From the NCBI GenBank assembly GCA_965199865.1, contig CBDATU010000007.1, positions 287,456 to 351,455 of the forward strand: DNA of 64,000 bases, given 5' to 3'. Of the stretch, positions 55,801-64,000 are shown one piece after another (position 1 is the first letter of the stretch; the number at the start of each line of letters is the position of its first letter). Made by a program: the position numbers and the translations under genes. Under the pieces are notes generated by a model that searched no databases, was not told the origin of the DNA, and worked only from the letters and a program-made list of their open reading frames with translations. The DNA comes from JAPOUP01 sp965199865. Lineage in GTDB: Bacteria; Pseudomonadota; Alphaproteobacteria; Rhodobacterales; Rhodobacteraceae.

Positions 55801-58800
55801 TGACGGTGTAGTCGCGGGTGTCCTTGCCGCTGCCTGGGATGTTGGTCCACTCGCCGTAGTCGCCGCTGGTCTTGTAGCGGTACTGCCATTCTTCGATGGC
55901 GTTGTCGGCCGGGCCGGTCCATGCGAGCGCGGCGCTGGCGTTGCCGGCGGTGGCGGTGAAGCCGGTCGGCTTTGCGGGGCCGGCGACGATGAAGTGGATC
56001 TCGTAGATTTCGCCTTCGGTGAAGGACACGTTGGTGCCGGCCTCAGACACGTAGTAGTTGCCGCTTGAATGCTTGTTGGCCCGCCACCTGGTCGCGGACG
56101 AGCCCGACCCGAGCTGCAGGACGAACTGAGCGGTGAGCGGGCTGGGCAACGCGGCCTCGGTGCCGCTGCTGTCCTTTACATAGATGGTCGGGCTGCCCTG
56201 AACACGACTGTCTACATAGAATGAGGCCAAGCTGTAACCGCTGGCGGCACCGGCCATTTGGTCCCGCGTCACGAGACCAAATCCAGTTTGGCCGGAAACG
56301 TAGCCAGTCTGGGTTGTCGACCCGCCGGATAATACTTTCTTCCCCGCCACCATCACGGTGGAAAGGAACGAGTTCTCCACCAGGACCGTCTCGTCGTCCA
56401 CCACGCGCACGGCCACCGAGCCGATCTGGTTGTCGTAGACGCTGTCGGCGTTGCCGGTTTCGGTGTCGAGGTCGATGATCGCATCGCGCCTGTTGCCGGG
56501 GTTCTGGGCGGAGTCGTTCTGGCCGGTGACGGTGACCGTCTGGGCGGTCTCCCAGGTGGTCGCGGTGAAGGTGAGGGTGATTTCCTCGCTCGGGGTGCAG
56601 GACGCGCCGGTGCAGACCTTGGCCGCGGCGGTGTCGCGCGGCGTCACCTTCACCGTGACGTTGCCGGTGGGCGCCTCGTTCAAGGCCACGGTCCAGGTGG
56701 CCGTGCCCTGCTTTTCGACCACGGTGCGGCTGGCCTCGGAGATGACGAGGCGCCTGTTCGACGGCGTGGCCTTGACGACGGCGGCCCAGTGAATACCGCA
56801 GCCGTCGGTGCCGTCGCAGGCGGTGGTGCTGCTGCCGTCGCTCGTGCCGTGGACGGCGCCGACCCGGACGTCGTATTCGGTGTCGCTGGTCAGGCCGGAA
56901 AGGGTGACCGGGCTGGTGCGGCTGCCGACGAGGGACCATTCGCCGTCGTTGGCGGCGGTGGTCTCCCGGAAGCGCAGCCGGTGTGAGGCGGCGCCGGGGG
57001 CGTCGGTCCAGGCGACGGTGAGCGAGGTGGCGCTGGCGACGCCGACGGTGACGGCGGACGGGGCCGGGCCGGGGGTGGCGGTGGCGATGAGGTCGTCCCA
57101 GTCCGAGCCCGGGCTGCTCACCCGCACTTGATGCACCGTGCCGTTGGTAATGCCGGTGACGTTGCAGTCGTGCTCGCTGTAGGGCGCCGCGTTGCCGGGC
57201 GTACTGCAGGCTGAGAGCCAGGTCCAGGTCCCGGAGGTCCCTTGTCGATAGAAGAAGTTGGCGACCGGCTGACCAGCTTTCCCGTCATTCCCATGCGTCC
57301 AGGTCGCGTACAGGCCGCCGTCCCTGGGCTGCACGGCCAGGTTCGAATGTGGACCTTCAGGCAGGCTGGGCTTCACGCCACCGGTGACCCCGGCCCCGCT
57401 CCACCAGGTCTTTCCGCCAACGACGGCGCCAACCTGGACAAAATAATCCGTGCCGTTCGCGAGCCCGGTGACCTCGTAGCCGCTCGTCTTGTCCGTCGCG
57501 GTCGTCCAGGCGATGGTGCCGACGGCAGTGTAACGCACCGAATAGGAGCTGGCGCCGGTCACGTCATCCCAGGTCACGGTGATCTTGGTGTCGCCCGGCG
57601 TGCGCGTCAAGTTGCCGGGCGTCTTCGCCGCGTTGACCAGAATCGGGTCGGTCGCGGGTCCGGCGGAAGCGGAAGTGCCCTCCGCCGTCTTGGCGCGGAT
57701 GCGGAGCAGGTAGTCCTCGCCCGCGGTCTGGCCCGAGAAGGTGTGGGAGTAGCTGCCAAGGTTGTCCTTGTGGGTTTGGGTCCAGGAGCTCGCGGAAGCG
57801 AGCCGGTACTCGGCGATGAAGTCGTTCTCGGAATCTTGCCAATGGACACGTGCGGTTGTAGATGTCAACGTCCGAAGGTAATGCTCGCCCGGCACTCCCG
57901 GCAGCGCCGAGTTCGGCGTCGCCTTGATTGTGCTGGACCAGGTGGTGCTGCCGTCATCGACCGCGCCGACCTGGAAGTCGTACTCGGTGCCGTTGCTCAG
58001 GCCTTTGATCTCGACGGGGCTGGTCTGGCTGGTCAAGGTCGTCCAGGCGCCTTGCGGGCTGGTCACCCGGTGGCGTACCGAGTAGGAATCGGCTTTGGCG
58101 AACTCGTCCCAGAACAGTTTGGCCATGGCGGGGCCGGCGTGGACCTCGAAGTTGCGCGGGCTGGCAGTGGGGGTGGCCTTCTCCTCGGCGGACTGCGGGC
58201 CGTTGGTGCTGCCGGAGACGGCGCGGACCTGGAAGGCGTACTCCGTGTCGTTGATTAGGCCGGTGACGATGTGGTTGCGCACGCTCGCCCCGCCGGAGAT
58301 GTCCGTCCAGTTGCCGTATCCGCCGGTGGTCTTCAGGCGGTACTGCCACTTGTTGATGCCGCTGTCGCTGGGCCCGGTCCAGCCGAGCACCACTTGGGCG
58401 TTGCCGCCGGTGGCGGTGAAGCCCTCGGGCAGCAGCCCCGGCGTGGCCGTGCGCTCGACCGACCAGGAGCCGGGCATGGCCGCGTAGGAGGCGCGGAGCT
58501 GGAAGGTGTAGCCGGTGTTGTTGGCGAGGCCGGTCACCGAGTGGAGGCGGGCGGCCGCGCCGCCGGGGATGTCGGTCCAGTTGCCGTAGCTGCCGCCGCT
58601 GGTGGTCTTGTAGCGGTACTGCCACTTGGTGATGCTGTTGTCGTTGGCGGGGCCGCTCCAGGAGAGCGTGGCGCTGGTGTTGCCGGGCAGCGCGCGGAAG
58701 CCCGCCGGCGCCTTCGGGCCGCCCGAGGTCGGGCGCTCGATGACGGCGGTAACCGTTTCGCCGCTGGTCAGTTGGAAGCTGCCCCGGTCGATGCAGGCGT

Positions 58801-60293
58801 CGCCGTCGGTCTCGCTTCCAACGGTCCAATCCCCCTGGTAGGTGGTGCCGTCGACGGTGACGGCGAGGCCGTTGTCGATGTCCGCGTCGACGAGCTTGGG
58901 GCTGGTGCGGAGGCAAAAACTGTCCTGCCAGGTCAACATCTCGATCAGCCTGTGGACGGTTCCCTTGTGGCTGAACGCGGTTTCGGTGATCGTGCCGAAG
59001 TTCCGGCCGCTGTGCCTGGAGTACCCCAGAAGCTCGTGCTGGGTGTTGGGATTGGTGACTCCCACGGTGATGGTGGCGTCGAACAGCGCCATGCCGGCGG
59101 ATGAGGATGAGGGCGTGGCCGAGCGCATCACTGAGGCCGGTCCGCCGGCCGTGGTGAAGGCGCGCACCTCGAAGGCGTAGGTGGTGTTGTTGGTGAGGCC
59201 GGTTACGGTGTAGCTGGTGGTGGTGGCGCTGCTGCTCGGCACGTCGGTCCAGTTGCCGTAGCTGCCGCTGCCGGCCTTCTGGCGGTATTGCCACTTGGTG
59301 ATGGCGCTGTCGGACGGGTCGGTCCAGGCGAGCGTCGCCTGGCCGTCGCCCTCGGTGGCGGAGAAGCCGGTCGGCGCGTCGGGCTGCCCGCTGCCGGGCG
59401 GCGTCGAGATGAGCACCGTGACGGTCTCGCCGTTGGTCAGGCTGAGGCTGCCCTTGGCTTGGCAGGCTTCGCCGCCGACGGCGATGCTCCAACCGCCCTC
59501 GTAGGTCTGGTCCTCGACGGTGACCGCGAGGTCGTTGAGAAGGGCAGCCGTGAGCATGGGATTGCTGCGGAAGCAGACGCTGCTCTGATAGGTCAGCAAC
59601 TCGGTCAGCGTGTGGTCGGTTCCGCCCCAGGAGAAGCTGTTCCCGCCGACCGAACCGAAGCTGCGCGTGCCGTGCCGTGAATAGCCGGCGAGGCTGCCGC
59701 TGACGCCGACATCCATCGTGGTGTCAAGCAGGGCGCGGGCGTGTTCCGCGGTGACCGTCCGCTCCTCGGACGCCGTGCCGCTGGTGCTGCCGTACACGGC
59801 GCGGACCCGGAAGGTGTATGTGGCGCCGCTGGCGAGGCCGGTGACGGTGTGCGAGCGCGTGGCGGCGCCGCTGCCCGCGATGTCGGTCCAGGCGCCGCTG
59901 CCCAGGCGGTACTGCCATTTGGTGATGTCGTTGTGCGGCGCGATGGTCCAGGCGAGCGTCGCCGCGCCGACGTCGGCCGTCGCCGTGAAGGTGTCCGGCG
60001 CCGCCGTGGACGACTTCGGGACCACCATACGCTCGACGGAGCGGGAGCCCGGGCCGCCGGTGTAGGCAGCGCGCACCTGGAGGGCGTAGCTGATGCCAGT
60101 GGTGAGGCCGGTGACGGTGTGCGAGCGCGTGGCGGCGCCGCTGCCCGCGATGTCGGTCCAGGCGCCCCAGGCGTCGCCGGCGGCCTTCTGGCGGTATTGC
60201 CACTTGCTGATGTTGCTGTCGGCAGGCAGGCGCCAGGCGAGGCCGACGTTGTCGATGCCCGGCGTGGCGGAGAATCCGACCGGGGCGTCGGGG
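52856..60293 (-). pseudogene. Giant FN3 adhesin, central part (fibronectin type III repeats and GY-module repeats)
   Basis: About 2480 codons stay open with no stop. FN3 domains recur with the motif ITKWQYRQKAGSGSYGNWTD and HTVTGLTNGTTYAFQVRA. Between them lies a second module of about 110 residues starting (L/F)-x-x-T-(M/I)-TVG, with a GY core, a GS(L/V/I) or FG turn, (F/S)xxxG(T/H)xYxL and a NGExVxV end. Seven copies are visible, for example LLDTTMTVGRNGNAFGYGNV and IWSASLTAGTSGNDVGYVGG. One Calx-beta-like region (SEASRTVVEKQGTATWTVAL) lies near the middle. The part is bounded by IS copies A and B. Likely a surface adhesin passenger before disruption. Confidence 0.88.
60285..60293 (+). repeat. 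Left 9-bp target duplication of IS copy B
   Basis: GCGTCGGGG is repeated exactly at 62625-62633 on the other side of the element. Confidence 0.9.
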
Positions 60294-62624
60294 CTGTCAC
60301 TACCGCATACTTGACTAGAGATCGGATCCATGCGAATCGGGGACCATGTATATTGGTCTCAGACAGATTTCCCCTGCCACGGTCGAGTGGCTGGGGAACG
60401 AATGCCTCCGCGGCGGCGTCACGCGTTCGGGCCTCGCCCGCGAGCTGAGCGGCCGGGAGGGTTGGCTGACCCACGACGGGAGGCCGTCGACGGTCACCGG
60501 GATGCGGGTCCTTCCCCTGCTCGCGGAGGAGCTCGGCCTGACGCTGCCGGAGGCGGCGCCGCGCTTCGCGTCGTCCAACGGGCGACCGGCCGCCGACGAC
60601 CCTGGCGGCGCCCCGGTCGAGTGCGCTCTGGACGCGCTCGGCGGGGTCCGGCTGGAGCCGTTGGCGGAGGCGGACCGCCGCGCCTGGGAGTCGATGATGG
60701 AGACGCACCATCCGGAGGGCTGGCGGCGGGCTCCGGGAGGGCAGCTGCGGTACTGGATCGTGAGCGGCGCGCAGGGGCGGCTCGGCGGTCTGGGCTTCGT
60801 TCCGGCGTCCTGCCAGCTGGGGCCTCGGGACGGTGCCATCGGCTGGTCGGCGCGGGCGCGGATCGCGAACATGGGCCTCGTCCTTAACAACCACCGCTTC
60901 CTGATCAGACCTTCCGTGAGGGTCCACGGCCTCGCCTCCCTGGCGCTGCGGCTGGCGGCGGAGCGCGTGGCGGACGACTGGCAGGCCCTCTACGGGGTCC
61001 GCCCCGTCCTCGCCTACACGCTCGTGGGTCCGGACCACGCCGGGACGGGTTACAGGGCGGCGGGCTGGGAGAGATGTCCCGGCCTGACCTCCGGGCGGCG
61101 TTCGGGCATCCGTCGCAGCGTGTGGACGCTGCCGCTGCAGCCGGACTGGCGGAAGGTTCTCCAGGCGGAGCCGGAGCGCAGGCTCGGGCATACCGGACCG
61201 CTGCACCGCGGGGGCGACTGGGCGGAGCGGGAATACGCGCGGAGCAGCCATCCGGACGGCCGGGTCCGCCGCCGGATCGCCGCGATGGGGGCGGCCTGGA
61301 CCAGGAAGCTCGGTGCGCCGGTGCCGGAGCTGTTTCCGGGCAGGGCGGAGCAGGAGGCGGCTTACAGGCTGCTCTCGAACGCTGGGGTGACCATGGACGA
61401 CATACTCGAACCCCACCTGGAGGCGACGGTGGAGCGCTGCCGCCTGGAGCCGGTGATCCTGGCTGTCCAGGACACGACGACGCTGAACTACGGCACCCTG
61501 GCGGCGACGTCCGGGCTGGACGGGCTCGGCGGCGGCGGAAAGGGCACCGACGGCATCCTCGCCCACTGCGGCGTGGCACTGAACGGCAGCGGACGCCCGC
61601 TCGGGCTGTTCACGCTCGACGCGGACTTCCGGCGGCGGCCGGACAGGGACAGCACCCGCTGGATCGACGGGCTGCGGCGGGCCGGAGAGCTCGCGGAGGC
61701 CTGCCCGGACGCGAAGGTCGTGAGCGTCTGTGACCGCGAAGGCGACTTCTGGGCCCTTCTCCGCGAAGCGGACCGGACCGGCGCCGCGCTGCTGGTGCGG
61801 GCGAGCCGCTCGGCGAAGCGGCGCGTGGCGCTGCCCGACGGCGACGAAAGGTGCCTGTGGGAGCATGTCGCCGCGCTGGAGCCGGTCGGCCACCGCAGGA
61901 TCACCGTTCCCGAACGCGGCGGGCCGAAGGCCCGGAAAGCGCGCGTCGCCACGCTGACGCTGCGCTGCGCGGAACTGGACATCGCGGCGCCGAGGGACGC
62001 GGGGGACAGGCGCCCGCTGCCCGTGACGGTGGTCTCCGCCATCGAGGAGAACCCGCCGAAGCGCGTCGCGAAGGGAGGGGAGGCGCTGCACTGGATGCTC
62101 CTGTCCAACGAGGGCGGCGACGGCATGCGGACGGCGGAGACCGCCCTGAGGCGCTACGAACTGCGCTGGCGCATCGAGGAATACTTCAGGGCCCTGAAGA
62201 CGGGGACGAGGATAAAGGACCGCAGGCTCGACGCCGCCGACGACCTGCGCAGATGCCTCGCCTTCGACGCGATAACCGCGTTCCGGGTCTGGGACCTCCA
62301 GCTTCTGGCGCGGGAGAGCCCCGACAGCCCGGCGGACCGCCATGTCAGCCCGGAAAGCGTCGAGGCGGTGGTCATTCACGCCGCGTATGAGCGCGTCATC
62401 GGCCAGAGGGCGCCGCCGGAGCCGGACATGAGCGTGGCGCGCTACGTCACGCTCGTCGCCGGCCTCGCCGGGTTCCGCCCGACGAAGCGCCAGCCCCTGC
62501 CCGGAACCCAGAAGCTATGGCAGGGCCTGCGCATCCTCAACGTCGCGGAAACCCATGCCAGGGCCATACGGGCCCGGACGGAGCGGAGAAGGGAATGAGC
62601 CGGTCAAGTATGTGGTAGTGACAG
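60294..62624 (+). mobile_element. IS copy B: IS4/IS50-type element with DruA-transposase fusion
   Basis: The 2331-bp element has ends CTGTCACTACC...GGTAGTGACAG; the inverted repeats extend over CATACTTGAC with one mismatch. A perfect 9-bp duplication GCGTCGGGG flanks it. Removing the element and one duplication copy joins PIPNGPDA to PVGFSATPG in frame. The transposase differs clearly from copy A, so the two are different members of one IS group rather than copies of one element. Confidence 0.92.
60346..62598 (+). CDS. Transposase with DruA-like (DUF4338) N-terminal domain and Tn5-type DDE domain, copy B
   Basis: The 750-residue protein has the same layout as copy A. DruA-like region (about residues 120-260): AIGWSARARIANMGLVLNNH, RFLIRPSVRVHGLASLALRL, DDWQALYGVRPVLAYTLVGP and GTGYRAAGWERCPGLTSGRR. 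Transposase part: SSHPDGRVRRRIAAMGAAWT, AAYRLLSNAGVTMDDILEPH, Asp in AVQDTTTLNYG, Asp in SVCDREGDFWALL, YREK motif YELRWRIEEYFRALK and KRQPLPGTQKLWQGLRIL. It lacks an insert of roughly 25 residues that copy A has between the two catalytic aspartates. It appears intact and may be active. Confidence 0.9.
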   Translation: MYIGLRQISPATVEWLGNECLRGGVTRSGLARELSGREGWLTHDGRPSTVTGMRVLPLLAEELGLTLPEAAPRFASSNGRPAADDPGGAPVECALDALGGVRLEPLAEADRRAWESMMETHHPEGWRRAPGGQLRYWIVSGAQGRLGGLGFVPASCQLGPRDGAIGWSARARIANMGLVLNNHRFLIRPSVRVHGLASLALRLAAERVADDWQALYGVRPVLAYTLVGPDHAGTGYRAAGWERCPGLTSGRRSGIRRSVWTLPLQPDWRKVLQAEPERRLGHTGPLHRGGDWAEREYARSSHPDGRVRRRIAAMGAAWTRKLGAPVPELFPGRAEQEAAYRLLSNAGVTMDDILEPHLEATVERCRLEPVILAVQDTTTLNYGTLAATSGLDGLGGGGKGTDGILAHCGVALNGSGRPLGLFTLDADFRRRPDRDSTRWIDGLRRAGELAEACPDAKVVSVCDREGDFWALLREADRTGAALLVRASRSAKRRVALPDGDERCLWEHVAALEPVGHRRITVPERGGPKARKARVATLTLRCAELDIAAPRDAGDRRPLPVTVVSAIEENPPKRVAKGGEALHWMLLSNEGGDGMRTAETALRRYELRWRIEEYFRALKTGTRIKDRRLDAADDLRRCLAFDAITAFRVWDLQLLARESPDSPADRHVSPESVEAVVIHAAYERVIGQRAPPEPDMSVARYVTLVAGLAGFRPTKRQPLPGTQKLWQGLRILNVAETHARAIRARTERRRE

Positions 62625-63512
62625 GCGTCGGGGCCGTTCGGGATCGGCACGGTGAGCGCGGCGACGACCTTGTCGCCTTCGGTCAGGCTGAGGCCGTCCT
62701 TGCTGCGGCAAGCGTCGCCGCCGGCGGATGTGGACCAGTCGCCCTCGAAGGTCCGGCCCCCGACGGTGATCACCAGTGCGTTGAGGAAGGCCAACGCGAG
62801 CATGGGATCGGTGCGGACGCAGATGCCGTTCTGATAGGTCAGAAACTCGGTCAGCGTGTGGTCGGTTCCGCCCCAGGAGAAGCTGTTCTCGCCCACCGAG
62901 CCGAAATTCCGGTTGCCGTGCCGGGAGTAGCCGGCGACGTTGCCGCTGACGCCGACGGTCATGGTCATGTCGAGCAGGGCGCGGGCTTCTTCCACCGTGA
63001 TCGTCTGTTCCGCGGACGCGGCACTGTTGGTGATGCCGTACACCGCACGGACCTGGAAGGTGTAGGCGGTGCCGGTCGTGAGGCCGGTCACGGTGTGGCT
63101 CCGCGTGGCGCCACCGGCGATGTCTTGCCAGCTTCCCCAGGCGCCGGTGGTCTTCTGGCGGTATTGCCATTTGGTGATTTCGTTGTGCGGCGCGAGGGTC
63201 CAGGCGAGCGTCGCCTCGCCGACACCGGCCGTCGCAGTGAACGTGTTCGGTGCCGCCGAGGATGTCGCTGGCTTCACCGAGCGCTCGACCGATCGGGAGC
63301 CGGGACCGTCCGCGTAGGCGGCGCGGACCTGGAAGGCTACTCCGTGCCGTTGGTGAGGCCGGTCACGGTGTGGCTCCGCGTGGCGGCGCCGCTCGTCGGG
63401 ATGTCCGTCCAGGCGCCCCAGTCGCTATTCGCCTTCTGTCGATATTGCCACTTGGTGATGTTGTCGTCGGTGGGAGGCTCCAGGCGAGGCCCGCGTTGCC
63501 GCCGCCCGGCGT
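62625..63512 (-). pseudogene. Giant FN3 adhesin, upstream part with two frameshifts
   Basis: The minus-strand frame continues the adhesin: FN3 repeat TPG-GGNAGLAWSLP / DDNITKWQYRQKANSDWGAW, another FN3 (TLAPHNEITKWQYRQKTTGA) and an eighth GY-module (LLDMTMTVGVSGNVAGYSRH). Two single-base losses break the frame: near 63337, where GAGTAG replaces the GAGTACG expected from sister repeats, and near 63473, where one base of the LP-ADD region is lacking. The upstream edge is the start of IS copy C. The true 5' end and signal peptide are beyond the window. Confidence 0.85.
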
Positions 63513-64000
63513 ATGTCACTTGTCGTGGTTGACTCGCGGGGTGGTGATGATACCCGATTCGCATGCAGGTCGGGATGCGCCATTTCGGGGAGGGAACGGT
63601 CGAGTGGCTGAGGTCGATGGCGGCGACGGGAGCCAGCCGTTCCGCCCATGGCCGGAGGCCTGTGCGAGCGCGAGGGCTGGACCAACGCCGCAGGAGCGCC
63701 GTGCCTCGCCTCCGCCCGGCTGGCCCTGCCGGGGATCGCGGAGCGCTACGGCATCGCCCTGCCGTCGGCGGGGCGGCCTCCACCCGGTCGTCGCGGGCCG
63801 CTGCCGGGACCATCCCGACGTCCGGTTCTCCGGCACGCTCGCGGAGCTCGGCGGGGGTCGGGCTGGAGATGGCGGAGACGGCGGAGCAGCGGCGTGCCCT
63901 GCGGGGGATGGAGAGCCACCATCCCCAGGGCGAGCCGTCCAATCCCGGCGCGCTCCTCTTCTACTGGATCCGGAGCGAACGCCTGGGGCGCGTCGGCGGG
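63513..64000 (+). mobile_element. IS copy C: partial element related to copy A, runs off the window
   Basis: The left end TGTCACTTGTCGTGG, followed by GTTGACTC, resembles the end of copy A. The internal sequence from about 63560 is nearly identical to copy A (GCATGCAGGTCGGGATGCGC and onward). Nine bases to the left read GCCCGGCGT, close to the target of copy A. The right end is not in the window, so the duplication cannot be tested. Confidence 0.82.
63563..64000 (+). pseudogene. Frameshifted DruA-transposase gene, 5' part of IS copy C
   Basis: The frame starts MQVGMRHFGEGTVEWLRSMA like copy A, but the following segments (GLDQRRRSAVP, then ALPGIAERYGIALPSAG, then SGTLAELGG-like sequence) fall in different frames. 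At least two or three small indels relative to copy A occur within 350 bases. The copy is therefore inactive, and older than the intact copies A and B. Confidence 0.8.

Noticed and set aside
59605..62379. Minus-strand frame of 924 codons across IS copy B
   Set aside because: It is antisense to the transposase and out of frame with the adhesin.
52844..63512. FN3 DNA repeats as a CRISPR-like array
   Set aside because: Repeats are long, degenerate and in frame with a protein; there are no short identical repeats with unique spacers.

Overview
The window looks like a chromosomal segment of a GC-rich alphaproteobacterium. Support comes from a class I lysyl-tRNA synthetase, NadD, an ABC-F protein of the EttA type, a CUT1-type and a polar amino acid ABC transporter, and many Rieske, Rid, SDR and aldehyde dehydrogenase genes. 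The amount of decay (frameshifted genes, at least six insertion-sequence remnants, long non-coding gaps) suggests a genome under relaxed selection, for example a host-associated lineage. That lifestyle is inference.

Layout. 1-5 kb: a partial HisD-family dehydrogenase, a wrecked imelysin/DUF1513 pair cut by an IS21 end, ettA and nadD. 5-15.5 kb: an accessory stretch with an Rpn-type nuclease, IS graveyards, two separate nucleotidyltransferase-HEPN fusion genes, a Rieske oxygenase / desaturase / Rieske ferredoxin cluster, and a low-GC DUF6642 caspase-like gene. 15.9-19.3 kb: a complete four-gene polar amino acid ABC operon. 19.6-24.1 kb: a peroxidase-like CMD protein, a MATE exporter, a frameshifted TerB gene and class I LysRS.

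24.8-46.9 kb is a catabolic region. It holds a CUT1-type ABC transporter lacking its ATPase, tRNA-Met, a three-gene unit (isochorismatase-like hydrolase, enoyl-CoA hydratase, CrtI/PYROXD2-like FAD enzyme), a six-gene unit (RidA, HTH plus methyltransferase-like protein, ADP-forming acyl-CoA synthetase, aldehyde dehydrogenase, SDR, tautomerase-like protein), a LigM/DesA-like folate-dependent O-demethylase with an alpha/beta hydrolase, and GMC and iron-containing dehydrogenases. Three copies of one direct-repeat site (TGCCCA, 5-bp gap, TGCCCA) sit in front of these units, which points to one regulon. The substrate is not known; a methylated or methoxylated compound is a reasonable guess.

47-64 kb is dominated by one giant minus-strand gene. 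It encodes fibronectin type III repeats alternating with a second recurring module, then a C-terminal autotransporter beta-barrel. It is interrupted by two complete IS elements and one partial one at the window edge. Each transposase joins a DruA-like (DUF4338) N-terminal domain to a Tn5/IS50-type DDE transposase. Both complete elements are flanked by 9-bp target duplications, and removing each element with one duplication copy restores the host reading frame exactly. No CRISPR array and no rRNA gene was seen.
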